From Epiperipatus broadwayi (Eukaryota > Onychophora > Udeonychophora > Euonychophora > Peripatidae): a stretch of 64,000 bases of DNA. Positions within the stretch are counted from its first letter, which is position 1. Each line of letters opens with the position of its first letter. Below, piece by piece: positions 1 to 11,995 of the stretch. The translations under genes and the position numbers were made by a program. The notes under the pieces are model-generated. The model made no database searches and had not been told where the DNA came from. It saw only the letters and a program-made list of their open reading frames with translations. The DNA lies in NCBI GenBank assembly GCA_028023455.1, contig JAQFVV010012495.1, positions 3,960,516 to 4,024,515 on the forward strand. The letters run 5' to 3'.

Positions 1-1114
1 TATTTTTATACAACTTGAGATAAAAGAGGACTGAGATAGCACAATGGGATACGACTTTATCAGGTCCAAGAAAGTTGGTATATGTTATGTAATGAGTTGG
101 GGGTTGTATATCCTTCCAGTCAGGGATTTTGTCTGTCTGAGAGTGGCACATAAAGACATGAATTATTCATGGTCTTTCAAAGGTATACGGCAATTAACCT
201 TTTGATGTCCATTGGTATGGAAATGAAATAATCAACCATGGTTCAATATATTGCCTAATTAATAATGTATTCATATAAATTAACTTATAGAATTCATATT
301 TATATTAAAATTATTATTGAGATCTCAACCTGAGGTGGTACAATCACTTCATGCTTGATATGTATGCCAAAAGTTAGAATGGGGTAGAGAAGCGCAGATA
401 AACGTATATACAAGAATGAGTTGTTTTTAAATAATTCATTTAAAAATAGACATATATAGAACAATATTGTTTTTTAAGTCATTTAAAAAATCTATATATT
501 TTAAAAGATGACAAGTAAAGTTTGCTTGGATTGAATTAAAATCAAAAAGTCGAGAATTAATTTCTTGACCGTCTTATTTTTAAAGGGAAATCTAAACAAA
601 GATTTTTATAATAATCAGTATAGTTTTACTTCTCACTATTATGTAAAACATAAAGGAGGCATTCTACATCAATGGAAACATCCATGCCATTAATAGAAAA
701 GACCCTTGCTTCGAGATCTCGAAGAAATGGGCTACGTAATACTAGCTTATTTGAATATTTGTATTTGCATATATTTTATTATACATTTTATGAAGGCTAT
801 GAATATGAGGCATGGATCCTTGAAAACGTTAAGCCGATAAACTTTAATACTAATTTATATCTTCTCTAATTAACAATTATATGTTTTATAATAATCAGTT
901 AAAGACTGATTTTATTATTATTATTTTTTTTAAAAAAAAGAGAGAGACATTTTAAAGTGTGTTGATAATTAATCAATCAACTGTCAAAAATTTGATAGTA
1001 TTTATTTTAAGAAAAAAAGGACTTTAAATTGCAAAAAAAAAATCTTTAATAATTTTATTGTGATAAATACAAATGCTATGTAGATAAATTAATATATCAT
1101 ACATCTGTGCAAAT
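1..1114. other. No gene recognised; A+T-rich DNA
   Basis: I see only A+T-rich sequence with short homopolymer runs. A 65-codon frame at 672-869 has no recognisable family, and its codons look like the surrounding DNA, so I do not call it a gene. Confidence 0.6.
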
Positions 1115-1139
1115 TATATATATGTGTGTGTGTGTGTGT
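1115..1139. repeat. TA/TG microsatellite
   Basis: An alternating TATA stretch runs directly into a (TG)n tract. It is a simple repeat with no other content. Confidence 0.85.
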
Positions 1140-4100
1140 CAGGAAAGCTAGAATATATAATGTATATTATTTAATTGAAACTTTAATCATTTATTGTATT
1201 TTTATATAACTTAAGATTTTGATAATTATATTCAGAAATTGAAATGTATTCCTTGTATATTATAAAATGCATGTCTGTGTACAGATATATATGTGTTTAT
1301 GGAAACCTATTAAAAAGTATTGTAAATCAATGTAATAAGTTGAATTTTGTAAGTCACATATATGTAAAACAATGTAACAACTTGAATTTTATATAGTAAT
1401 TTTGTAAATCACAAATGTGATATTTTTTTACTGTATGTTAATCAAAATCAAAAGGCTTGTGTCTATAGCCAATATTATATTAACCTTAACTTCATTTTTT
1501 TATTATTGTTAATAAACTTATATTCAGTTGTTAAAAATGGTTCTAAATATTTTTAGAATATCTGTTTCCATCATCTCTTGGTCACATACAGTAATAGGGC
1601 TTGTGTTCTACTGAGCTAGATTTGTGTATAATGGCTGATATATAAATGGGGGTGTTTATTTAGTGCTTTAGGTGCATTCCACTATGACATTGTCCTGGTT
1701 TTGGCATGAAGATTATATTCTTCAAAGCTCCTGCACTACATTTTGTTTTAGTTTAGTCTTAGAAATTAAGTTCATAGTTGACCAGTACATTAATGTTACT
1801 AAGTGGTCAGAGCATTGATGATAATCAACATGGTTTAATGTTCCAGCATTATTGTTTAAATTTTTGATTCTATTGTATTCTAATGGATGAGCACTTAGTT
1901 GGTGCATCCAAATTAATGTTAAAATAATTGCCCCAAGATGGCAGTGGCTCAATAATTAACCTGGTCTACAGAAGACCCATTTCCAATCCAGTCACCAGAT
2001 CAACTGTTGATTTATATTTTTTATTGTTCAAATCCAGCCACAAGATAGACTGTTGATTTATTATACTGATATATTTTGATTGATAATTCATGAGGATGAA
2101 TGATTATTATTTAATTATAGTGCTGGTAAATTTATAGTGCTTTTAATTGTTCATCTGAGTTAGCTGGCTAGTCTCACAGAAAGTTTTCAAGATCTTTCAT
2201 GCTTTTTAGTATATAAAATTGCATATATATATATATTTATGATTATTAAACATTACTTTAATAATTAATTTGATATTTCCTTTTAAATTGTCTGGGAGTG
2301 ATGATGAGTAGACAGCACCCCAGGAATGACCAACTCTGATTACCCATCCTGTTACAATATATATATGCACACACAAAGAAGTTTCATAAAAGTTGAATGA
2401 TTAATGAGTTTGTCAGAGGGTATTATGACATTTTTGAGCACCAGAAGTGACAACTTGAGTTTTAATTTAGGAACTGTTAACCTGTGATTCACTCTATGAC
2501 AAATGTTAATTCATTATATAAGGTCAAAATCACTCTCACTTAAATTTTTTAGGAAATGAAATTTATATGACTGTCAATTACCAATCAATATATAAAAATT
2601 GTCATTTTTTAAATGCTTTTATATTAACTTGACTTGTCTGAATTTCTGACAGTATGTTTATATTTTTGTCTATGAATTCTATCAGAATGTCCACATTTTT
2701 GAATTTTTAATAATGAAAAAAAAATGTTCCTGTTTAAAATTCAAATTTATGTCCCTATACTTCCCAGAAAAATCCTTAGCAACTAAGCCAATGGAAATAC
2801 TGTTTCCCCCAAAATGCGACCCAATCTTGCATTAATTTTTGTTCCAAAAGGCACTGTAGTACTTATTTTCAAGGGATGTTTTATTTTTTCATGTATAAAA
2901 ATCTACATTTATTCAAATACTTTTTCTTTTTACAGAAAGCTGTAAGATTATTATTCTGAGATCCCCCATAATTCCTTTTTTTGTACTAACCAAAATATTA
3001 TTCCATTTACAACTGGTTGGGCTCTTTGAGCGGGTTACCCGCGCATCGGCTGACATGTTTTTTTTTTTCTTTACTGATGTAAAAAGTATAAGCAGGATGT
3101 CAAACAAAATATGGGCATTTGATAGCTCTATGTCATGTGATTCCAAAGATGTCTACCTCAAAAAAATCTGCGGAAATTTAGATTTTTGGCAGCAGTTTTA
3201 ATCAAGGAAGGTATTTAATTTCTTTTGTTTTTGATAAATTTTGTAATTATCACAAAGTGATAAAAGACAAAAGATTTAACAGGCTGTAAATCAACATTTC
3301 TCTGGTATTATTCACAAACAAGGCCTACAATTGAGCTTCAACATAAAGACTCGTAAGTATAAAATTTTATTTTTTTTAAATAATATTTAATTTTTTTTAA
3401 ATTTTTTGAAAAAATTATCTTTTTTATTAATTTTAGTTTGTAGTTAGTGTGTGTTAATATAAATTATATATTTATTTATGCTCATATAAAATTCATATCT
3501 ACTGTAATTTTCTAAAGTTCTAATCCACTTATTTTATAAAAATAATAATTTTCAAAAAGTTTAATAATTTATTATTTATTATTATGTTTATATAATATGT
3601 TTGTGTTTACAAGTAATGAGTTACAAAACTAATAATCAACTGTATAGAAAGATTGCATATGCAGACATCACTTGTGTGCATAAAGAATATAAATATTAAT
3701 GGTGTCCATAAAGAATATAAACATCATTAATGTACATAAAAAAATATAAAATGAAGAGATGAAACTCATTTTTATCAGTGATATAGACAGTAGCCTACAA
3801 TTTCTAGTTTTAGATAGACAAGAAGCCAATTGCTATGATGATTTCTTTTGTATCTTTTATTAGGATGAATATTTTTCTTTATAGATGCCTTTGACATTCA
3901 AAACTTTTGGGGTACAAGATAAAAATGAAGAATTCTCATCCGACTTCTTTTGGAGATTGTGAAGTTATGGATTATCTCAGTAAGACATGTTATACATGTT
4001 TAGAAAGATAATTTTGTGAGGAATACAAAAAAATTATCACTGAAGATGTATTTTGAATTTTAGTTAATGTTGATTTCCAAATTATGAACAAACAATAAAA

Positions 4101-5380
4101 TAATAATTATTATGGATGTGAAAATATCTTTTTTTCTTTATATTTTGTATAGTTATCACTATTTATATTATGCTTATTGTTTGTCTTAATTTTTCTAGTT
4201 TCTATTAATGTAATTGTTTTGCTCTAACATAATTAAAACTGAAGTTATTGTGAAAATTATATCTCAGATCAGTATTTTAAAAAAATTCAATATGGCGGTT
4301 TGGACCTAATGTGTTTAAATTTATCATTAAAACAAATGATAATTGAAGACCTGTAAAATAGCAGTGATAGCAAAAATGATTACTGTTAAGAATAGTTTGT
4401 CCACACAAAAGCAATAAAAAAAATTCTTAAAAATTCAGGAAATGTTTTTTTTATTTCACATATGCACATGAGGCACATCCATTACAACATACAGTGTATT
4501 GAATTACAAAGATTCATATATGATACAATCATGTCCCTTTGTTATCAAGTATGCAAATTGTAAATACTTTCCAACTTACTTGTAATAGCCCTGCTTGGAT
4601 ATTCTTTTTAAAAAACTTTTCTTTAAGAGGAAAAGAATATAATTTAACTTCAGCTAAACTTTGATTTTTAAAATTACTTTTGTTATTTTAATAACGTCTT
4701 TCAGGAAAAAAAAAATGTTTAAGAAATCAAACTAATTTTTCTTTTATCTTGAATATTTAAAAGCTACCATAATAAAACTCTAAAACTAATTCTAAATATT
4801 AAATATGAATAAATTAAATGCCTACATATATAAATAAAATGATAAATTGTTCAATATACTGACTTGAGGTAGATAAATTGTTTCTCTAGATAGGTAGAAT
4901 TACGTTTGTCGAATCATCGAAGGGGAAATATAAAAGAACCATATAATTTTATATTTCCATTTATTTACAGCATCAATGACGATAATATTGTTTATTTATA
5001 TACTAATTATTTTATAATTTAATGTGTCCATTGTATGTTTCAATTGGCAGACAAAAACTATCTATTAGGCAGCTGATCTTAACTAGGCCTTATATTTGGA
5101 ATAGGGATTATATTACGAGCATCCTCAAAAATTATGCTAGGACTTATTTTTTATGTTTTATTTTGGGGGAAACATGGTCTTACATATCTAGAATAAAATT
5201 TTGTTAATATTAAATTAACTCATAATTAATTAATTAAAATTAAATATTTTATACCAACATCTGAATTATTCTTTTGCAACTAATTAATTTTTCATAAATA
5301 TTTGTGAAAAAAAAATTGTAAAAAAAAAAGTTAGATAATTATGTTTTCATTTCCAAAATCAAAACAAAGAAATAGAACTG
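1140..5380. other. No gene recognised; unique-looking A+T-rich DNA
   Basis: This is a long stretch with no supported feature. It has a degenerate direct repeat near 1320-1425 (TGTAA..CAATGTAA..TTGAATTTT units), less A+T-rich islands near 1560-2060, 2290-2345 and 2940-3060, and poly-A/T runs. Frames of 61-77 codons here match no family I know. Confidence 0.55.
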
Positions 5381-5883
5381 ATGTGATATGATATGATGCA
5401 TTGTGATTTCTCCTTTTTCAGAATCAGGAATGACTCAGAAACTATGCCCAGAAAAACCTGTTAGCCACCTTACCTTACTTTTCCATCCCTAACCTAAGTT
5501 TTTCCCATATTATTCCCTATCCTTCTCCATTCCATTTCTACAACATTATCTTTCTTATCTCTATGGCCTTTATATCTAGATTCCCCTTATCTTTTCCCAA
5601 ACTCAGAATAAAAACCAAGAACCCACTTTCTGTATAATCACTTTATATTTATTCTCCCACAACTTTATTATTTGTACCCTTTCTGTTTGCAGGCATTTAC
5701 ATTCAATTAACAGATGCCTAATATTTTCTATACCTTATTTACATAACTTGCTGACTAAATCACCCATATTTTTCCATTTATGTGTATATTTTTTTGTTTC
5801 TAAAGAGCCTGTTCAGGCCTTAAACACTAAACTACTTCTTTTCCTATTATCATAAATTAACTTGCACCCAATATTCTGTTTAC

Positions 5884-5967
<84 letters not shown>

Positions 5968-6118
5968 TCTTTTTACTCTTCATACTAGTTCTCCATATCT
6001 CCAACTCCTTATTCTTTATTAATGCATCTATTCTTCTATCCCATTCCTTAACACTATAATATACAATTTTCCTAATACAACCATCCCATTTTTTGTACAA
6101 ATATACTAATATGGGGAT
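5381..6118 (-). pseudogene. LINE-A non-LTR retrotransposon, 5'-truncated 3' end, copy 1
   Basis: This is the 3' end of a non-LTR retrotransposon, called LINE-A here because four other copies and two short pieces are in the window. Read on the minus strand it holds the region after the reverse transcriptase: VYLYKKWDGCI, EWDRRIDALIKNKELEIWR and IGCKLIYDN, which match the copy at 28.1-29.2 kb almost residue for residue. The CCHC-like motif, the linker and the 3' UTR follow. The 3' end carries short CATCA/CATAT tandem units, the microsatellite-like tail shared by all copies. A long (TA)n tract has expanded inside the coding relic. The copy stops abruptly at its 5' side, as expected for 5' truncation during target-primed reverse transcription. 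It is inactive. The clade cannot be fixed by eye. Confidence 0.75.
5887..5965. repeat. (TA)n microsatellite inside LINE-A
   Basis: About 39 uninterrupted TA units interrupt the LINE-A relic and create long artificial IYIYIY frames on both strands. Confidence 0.95.
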
Positions 6119-8111
6119 CAAACCTGAAATGTTTATATTTATGAAAACTGAATTTAAAGTGATGCTATAACCATCTAAATCATTCTGCCAAAGCCATTAA
6201 TTGTTACACTCTAACTATATAGGCCATTTTGTCAAAGGCCTTTATGCTGTTTTGTTTTTGATAAAATAGCCTATTTAGTTAAAACATCCCCTTAAATTTA
6301 ATAATCATGAAACTAAAGATCCCAGATTCGATTCTTATGCAAGTCTACCATTAGTTAGGCCAACAATATCTGATGAAGAGAAATGAACAACAACACTTAA
6401 AGAGGAATGAAAAATAATAACACTCAAAACATATCACACTAACCTGTGTGCTAGATGATAGAAATAATCTAATTTAAAATGAATAGGGGTGCATGGCAAG
6501 TTTGTTACAGATTAAGCAGTTAAATGAGTATCTTTCCTAGCTAGATAATAAACAAGAAATAAAAACTTAGTAAGTTTTAGTCATCGATTTATCATCAGAG
6601 AAGGAATACCTCCCATTTTGCAGTTTCTGTAAAGTATTGATCTCTACAGTGATTTTTTTACATTATTACTTGATAGGGGTTTTTTTTTGGGGGGGGGGGT
6701 AGGGAATAATGATAATTGGTTTTCAACTTAGAAACTTTAAATGCTTTATCAGTTTGAACTGCCAATATTCCAATGGATTCATAGGCTAACAATTTTATTC
6801 TTTTTTTAACTTCAGAATTGGCATTTACTTCAGAATTGACATTTCATTTTACAAGTTTACGAAACTAACATGGCTTTTTATCAGTCTCCTAAAATTTTCA
6901 CCCGTCTATCCATCTTAAATTCATATCACTTCACAATCACTTATCAAAATAAAAACTCAGATTACTTTCTTTCACTGCGAGTGCATTTTTCAAATTAAAT
7001 GTTACGTTGAAGTAAGTTACTATTTATATGCTACAAAATAATAAAATACTGTAGTTTAAATATGTCAGGTTTTTTTTTCTTCTAATTTTGTAGCAACTCT
7101 CTATTAGATTTCCATATTGTAGTTAATAAAAAAGTTGAGAATGATAAATAAAAAGAAATGAAAGATTTAATTTTTTTCATTCTCTATTCATTATTATAAA
7201 TGCGTAATAAACATTTACCAAATGTTCATCCTTAAAAAAACATATGCTTTGAACTACTGTTAAATTTTTAATTTATTTAATGTTTGTTTTTGCGTTTTAT
7301 GTTGAGATATCCTTTTATTAAAAAAATGTATATATACATATAATGTAATATTGTCTTTATAAAAATACGTCAATGTCGAATCATTCTTCTTGAAGTACTT
7401 ATAAATACCATCTCTAAGATTTTGACTAGTACTGCTTTCTTGCTCACATATTTTTCAGAACTAATTAACTGTCAATTCTAGAATATTCTATAATTCAATT
7501 ATTTTATATATTTTACACTTTAATATATGTATATATTTTTAATTTTTTGATGGTCTTACAACTACTGAATAAAGATTTGGAAAAGCAAAAGTTCTTTAGG
7601 GTTTGTATATTTTTCTTACATTGCATAATTACACTGAAATCTATACCAAGTTTTATAATCTCTCTTTTAACAATCTTTCATAAGGCATGTCTTATTTTTA
7701 TTATTTTGTTTCTTTTAGCATTAACTTTTTTTATACTTTTTTTTAAATGTCTTATCTACAGTATTGTACTTAAATTGATCTAAGGTTAGGTGAACAAAAA
7801 AAAAAAATTGTTTCAAAAATGCACTAAAGAAATCAATGATTAAAAATTTCCCATATACTATGATGAAACAAAAAACTTATTTATATGATTACCAAAAGAC
7901 AAAATAGTCTTGATGATAACTAATAATAATATTAAAAATCATATTTTTATTAAGAATTATATAGATTCTACAAAAAAATGAAATTCTTTAACTTAAACAT
8001 TGTCTAGAAAAATATCAAGATATTTTTCATGAAGAAAAAGACATGTTTTCTGAGATATATAAATGGAGAATATTAATAGTTCATTTCTTAAATCACTAAA
8101 CAACACATGAT
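6119..8111. other. No gene recognised
   Basis: A+T-rich DNA with a poly-T/poly-G run near 6678-6700. A phrase near 6215-6240 (TTTTGTCAAAGGC) recurs beside the MITE at 55.27 kb, hinting at a dispersed repeat, but its limits are unclear. The 78-codon frame at 7547-7783 looks like chance hydrophobic low-complexity sequence. Confidence 0.5.
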
Positions 8112-8512
8112 CACTACTTAACACCAATCCTGCCTAATAGGATAGTGGTGGCTATGGTTATTAAAGAAGCAAAGACACCAAAACGTATGGATACTGAAAT
8201 GAGTTTAGACCTATATGACTATATAAGCTAATGAACTTGAATTAAAAATATTATTGTGCTTTCAATTTTATTCTCATAGTTTTGTAGTTAAGGTGGCTGC
8301 TGAAGGATTGCATTAGATCCTAAGATCTAGGTGCAGTGCTCTCAGAACCAAGGCTCCTCACTGACAAAAGCCACAAGCTAGAAATTAGTCTGGGGATGTT
8401 GAATAAGTAGATAGGGATTTTATGCACAAGCCTTCTGGCATCCATTGATTACTCTGGCCTGCACTGAATGGCACTACTGTATGGAGAGTTTTGCCTGTTC
8501 ACAAAAGCCAGA
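8112..8512 (+). mobile_element. Hammerhead-repeat family 1, copy A (near full-length unit)
   Basis: A roughly 400-bp unit of the family. It has an upstream part (GCCTAATAGGATAGTGGTGG through CATAGTTTTGTAGTTAAG) that recurs before copies F and G. Next come the leader with the palindromic CCTAAGATCTAGG, the ribozyme region, and a tail (TTTTATGCACAAGCC, GGCATCCATTGATTACTCTG, GGAGAGTTTTGCCTG) shared with all copies. There is no reading frame. The order of parts is the same as in the tandem pair at 48.9-49.6 kb, so this is one complete monomer. Confidence 0.75.
8347..8401 (+). ncRNA. Hammerhead ribozyme family 1, copy A (decayed core)
   Basis: Type I fold. Stem I proximal pairs are CTCCTCA with TGGGGA. 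The CUGANGA box reads CTGACAA (G8 changed to A), stem II is AGC-CACAA-GCT, then AGAAAT, and a weak stem III ends in the GTC cleavage triplet. The G8 change predicts loss of activity. The AGC/GCT stem compensates for the GGC/GCC of copy B. Confidence 0.65.
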
Positions 8513-8892
8513 GCCTGGCTCAAGTGTGGTGTGACAATAGTTCCTGCATTTATTAAGGCCACGTATATGCATATCTACACGATCTATGCTTTCTGTAAAA
8601 ATCAAAAAATAAAATGTATTATTTACTTAACGTAATTACATTTTATTTTTATTTTTTTCTGCCAAAATTTTGTAATTTGAAGGCTCAGCTACGTCAATAT
8701 AATATAATTGTAGAAGAACTGGATGTGCAGGGACGTAGATTTTTCAGCTACATACAATGTGTATGCTTAATGTGAAATCAACATAGACCAAGAATGTTTC
8801 TGTTTGCTAGCAATTTTATCTATACAATCAGAATTGACAAATAAATAAATTAAGATAATGTTAATAACGGATTCGCAATAAAACATTAAAGG

Positions 8893-9128
8893 AAATAAAA
8901 TATATGTTTTTGCATTATACGTGTTTTATTTTGTTTTCTGAAATATTCATCAATAAAATTGCACAAAGCCTTATTTATAATTTATAAATAATCATAAATA
9001 AGTAATTATTTATACATTAATTTGTAAACAATCTTACATAAGTAATTATTTATATATTATAAGTATTAATTTGAGCAATTTTATTTTGGTAAACAAAATA
9101 AAATACACATAATGCAAAAAAAATATAT
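8893..9128. repeat. Small fold-back (MITE-like)
   Basis: Two imperfect inverted arms of about 60 bp (left: TTTTTGCATTATACGTGTTT.. AATAAAATTGC; right: GAGCAATTTTATTTTGG.. ATAATGCAAAAA) flank about 110 bp of A+T-rich centre that includes a direct repeat of AAGTAATTATTTATA. No coding content. Confidence 0.65.
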
Positions 9129-9848
9129 ATATATTATTATTTTGAATTTTTTTTTTTTAGCAATTTCTCATTCAAAATGGATAAAAAATTTAACAAAGAG
9201 AATCGTTCTTGACTTGATTAATAATAATTGTAAAGCAATATCTATATACGCAAATAAGATATTTTTAAAAAAATATCTAGTATTTTTATCATGACTAAAA
9301 GTCACCCCCCCCTCTTGAAAACGTCCTGACCCCAGCTCTGACAGAAATCTTATAATATTTAAATTGGATGATTGAAAAGACTATGGGAGTTGTATTACAT
9401 CACTCTTATATGATTAAAATCAATTTGACTATATAGCTGAATGAATTGAAACATTATCATCATCAAGTATATGTTGTGGTCAAGAAAGAGTATTTACATC
9501 ATGAAATAAACATATTTCCCAACATGCTTATATATAGTTTGATAATGAAATCCTGATTTCTTTATAAGTAAATTAAAGAACAGGGAAAATTCAGTCTTGC
9601 TGAAAAATAAGCTATTTTAGTGATTGGTAGATACAAATCCTTTAAATGGTTAGTAATAGTGTAAAAGATAATATATTTAACTATGCAAAATATTCCAGTC
9701 ATCTGTTTTCCAGTTTTATATTCAGAAGTATAATTCCTTTTATCCTAAATCAATGCATTTGATAAAGGCAGTTCAGATATTAGTGTTCTTATAAATCACA
9801 TGATCACTATCTCATACTAGCACATAATTGTTACTAAACAATTCAAAA
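9129..9848. other. No gene recognised
   Basis: A+T-rich sequence with a poly-C run near 9304-9312. Nothing else is supported. Confidence 0.5.
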
Positions 9849-10052
9849 CAAAGCACTAGACCCTAAGATCTAGGTGCAGTGCTCTCAGATCCAAGGCTCC
9901 TCACTGATGAAGGCACAAGCCAGAAACTAGTCTGAGGATATTGGATGAGTAGGCACTAGATAGGGATTTTATGCACAAGCCTTCTGGCATCCATTGATTG
10001 CTCTTGTTAGCACAAGATGGCACTACTGTATGGAGAGTTTTGCTTTGTGTTC
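9849..10052 (+). mobile_element. Hammerhead-repeat family 1, copy B
   Basis: This copy carries the leader (CCTAAGATCTAGGTGCAGTG), the ribozyme and the common tail (TTTTATGCACAAGCC, CATCCATTGATTGCTCT, TATGGAGAGTTTTGC). The far-upstream part seen in copies A, F and G is missing. It is the best-preserved ribozyme copy of family 1. Confidence 0.75.
9890..9945 (+). ncRNA. Hammerhead ribozyme family 1, copy B (intact conserved core)
   Basis: All conserved core bases of a type I hammerhead are present: CTGATGA at 9904-9910, GAAA at 9923-9926 and the GTC cleavage triplet ending at 9932. Proximal stem I is a perfect 6-bp helix (TCCTCA with TGAGGA). After an internal loop the distal stem I pairs TCCAA (9890-9894) with TTGGA (9941-9945). 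Stem II is GGC-ACAA-GCC with one unpaired A on each side. A stem-II-adjacent extra A is known to be tolerated in the chrysanthemum chlorotic mottle viroid hammerhead. Stem III is ACTAGT, self-complementary, so it can form as a tiny hairpin or between two molecules. Predicted cleavage is between 9932 and 9933. Activity is inferred from structure only. Confidence 0.82.
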
Positions 10053-10738
10053 TTATAAAACTTCTCACAACAGATTTTTTTAATAGACATTGGGAGTGCT
10101 GAAATATGTATTGATCTCTATAGTAAGTACTTTCTGAGTGATCTTGTGCTTTTTAAAGCTACAGTGCTTCTTAGTGTTTGCATTCTCTTTTAATATGCAT
10201 TGATTTTCAAATACAATTGGCTTCCATTCTCTTAAGGGAATATTATCACCTTGAAGCATTAAAAAATATAGCAGTTTTGAATACCAAAATTACATATATT
10301 CAGACTTATTTCAAACTCAAACAACACTGATATTTGTTCTTATTGCATTACTAAAATGATGTCTGGTTTCTTATCAAGCCCTCAGGGCTCTATCTGTAAA
10401 AAACAAAAACATGTTATGATGGGTTTTTTTCTTTATCTTTCTGTAAGTTATGGTATTAGAAATATATTATTTTGTCCAACTTTGCATATGCACAGTATAT
10501 ATATCAACTTTTCTGGTTTTTACACTGCATTTCTTATCTCAATTCTCCCTTATCACTTCTTTCTATTTGCATAGAAAGTCAGATAATCTTCCAAAATATA
10601 TATATATACCTACATGGTAGTCATGAAGGGACCATACTACCACCAGCAGATGGCGCTGTGACATCATCAACAACCGGCTCAAAGCTTGCAAGTGATAAAT
10701 TTATATATGAAAGTGTTTGAAAATTGACAAATAAAAAT
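10053..10738. other. No gene recognised
   Basis: A+T-rich DNA with a short TA tract near 10595-10606. Overlapping 72- and 82-codon frames near 10356-10720 match no family. Confidence 0.5.
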
Positions 10739-11605
10739 GCCTAAGGCAATATATATCCAAGAAATACATCGAAAGCACAAATTATAAAAAAAACCAAAAA
10801 AATGCTATAAAATTCAAATTAAAAAAAAATGGTGAAAAATACGACAAAGACATAACCCCCTCCCTAAAATCAAGAATTCTTCACTTAATATCAAAAAATA
10901 AAAAAGCCTGAGGATATATATATCCAAGAAATACATCAAAAGTACAAATTATAAAAAACCCCAAGAAAATGCTATAAAATTCAAAATAAGAAAAACCGAA
11001 ATCGATGAAAATATGACAAAGACACACCCTCCCCCCACAACTAGCTAATTTTATCAAATTCTTCACTGAAATCAGCAATACAAATGCAACGAATCCATCA
11101 AAAATACAAATTACAAAAAAACAAAACAAAGAAAATCATATAAAATCCAAATTAAATAAAAACAGAAATCAGTAAAAATCCACAAACTAAGAAACATGGC
11201 GGAGAGAGCACAGGCAATCCAAAAACATCAAATTATTTACCTTTCAATATTTGGAAATGATCAGATTTAAAAGCAATGGTTATATAAAGTAAAAAGAACA
11301 TTACACAAGAGAATCTATTTCACGGGTTTGAAATTATGGCATATCATCAAACGTATTTTCACCGATTTCTGTTTTTTTTTAATTTGAATTTTATAGCATT
11401 TTCTTGTTTTTTTTTTATAATTTGTACTTTCAATGTATTTCTTGAATATATATATTCTCAGGCATTTTTATTTTTTGATTTAAGTGAAGAATTCTTGATT
11501 TTACAGGGGGGGGGTATGTCTTTGTCGTATTTTCACCATTTTTTTTTTAATTTGAATTTTATAGCATTTTCTTGGTTTTTTTTCTTATAATTTGTACTTT
11601 CGAAA
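10739..11605. repeat. Satellite-like array with tandem and inverted units
   Basis: Units of about 170-185 bp occur as three diverging direct copies (10739-10904, 10905-11090, 11091-11195) and again inverted at about 11335-11470 and 11475-11605. Landmarks are ATCCAAGAAATACATC, ATGCTATAAAATTCAA, GACAAAGACA and a C-run. About 140 bp of other sequence separates the two orientations. Frames called on both strands here are the same repeat read twice, not genes. Confidence 0.75.
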
Positions 11606-11845
11606 ACTTGTGAATAAATATAAAGTCTGAACTTTAAATAGACAATTCAAAAGGATTACCCCTCCCCCCCAAAAAAAAACAAAAAACAAAAGAATACCTC
11701 TCTTAAAACATATGCTGCAATGGGTATCTTTTGTGTCGATTGTTTAAAGTATAGATTTTATATTTATTCACATACAGTGTTGATGAAATATCATATGCTA
11801 GCTGAAAATTCAAATAGACAAATATTTAAATCCTCCTCCTAAATG

Positions 11846-11995
11846 TTATCATATTTCAGCAATGCCCTTGGTGAATAAGTATAAAGTCTGAACTCAAATA
11901 CCTTGCCAAAAAGAAAAGGTATAACACTCTTGAATCTGTTTGAAATTCAGACTTTATATTTAGTCACAGAGGGCATTGCTGAAATATCATAACAA
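11846..11995. repeat. Fold-back repeat
   Basis: Inverted arms of about 50 bp (TTCAGCAATGCCCTTGGTGA.. AAAGTCTGAA and its complement TTCAGACTTTATAT.. GGGCATTGCTGAA) flank a 45-bp centre. Diverged pieces of the same arm lie at 11605-11640 and 11745-11800, so this is a small dispersed family. Confidence 0.65.

Noticed and set aside
5813-6121. 102-codon frame rich in IYIYIY
   Set aside because: Half of it is the translated (TA)n microsatellite; the rest is LINE-A.
6570-6610. Minus-strand CTGATGA near 6590 followed by AAAAC and a quasi-palindrome
   Set aside because: No acceptable stem II or stem I, and no second copy in the window; probably chance.
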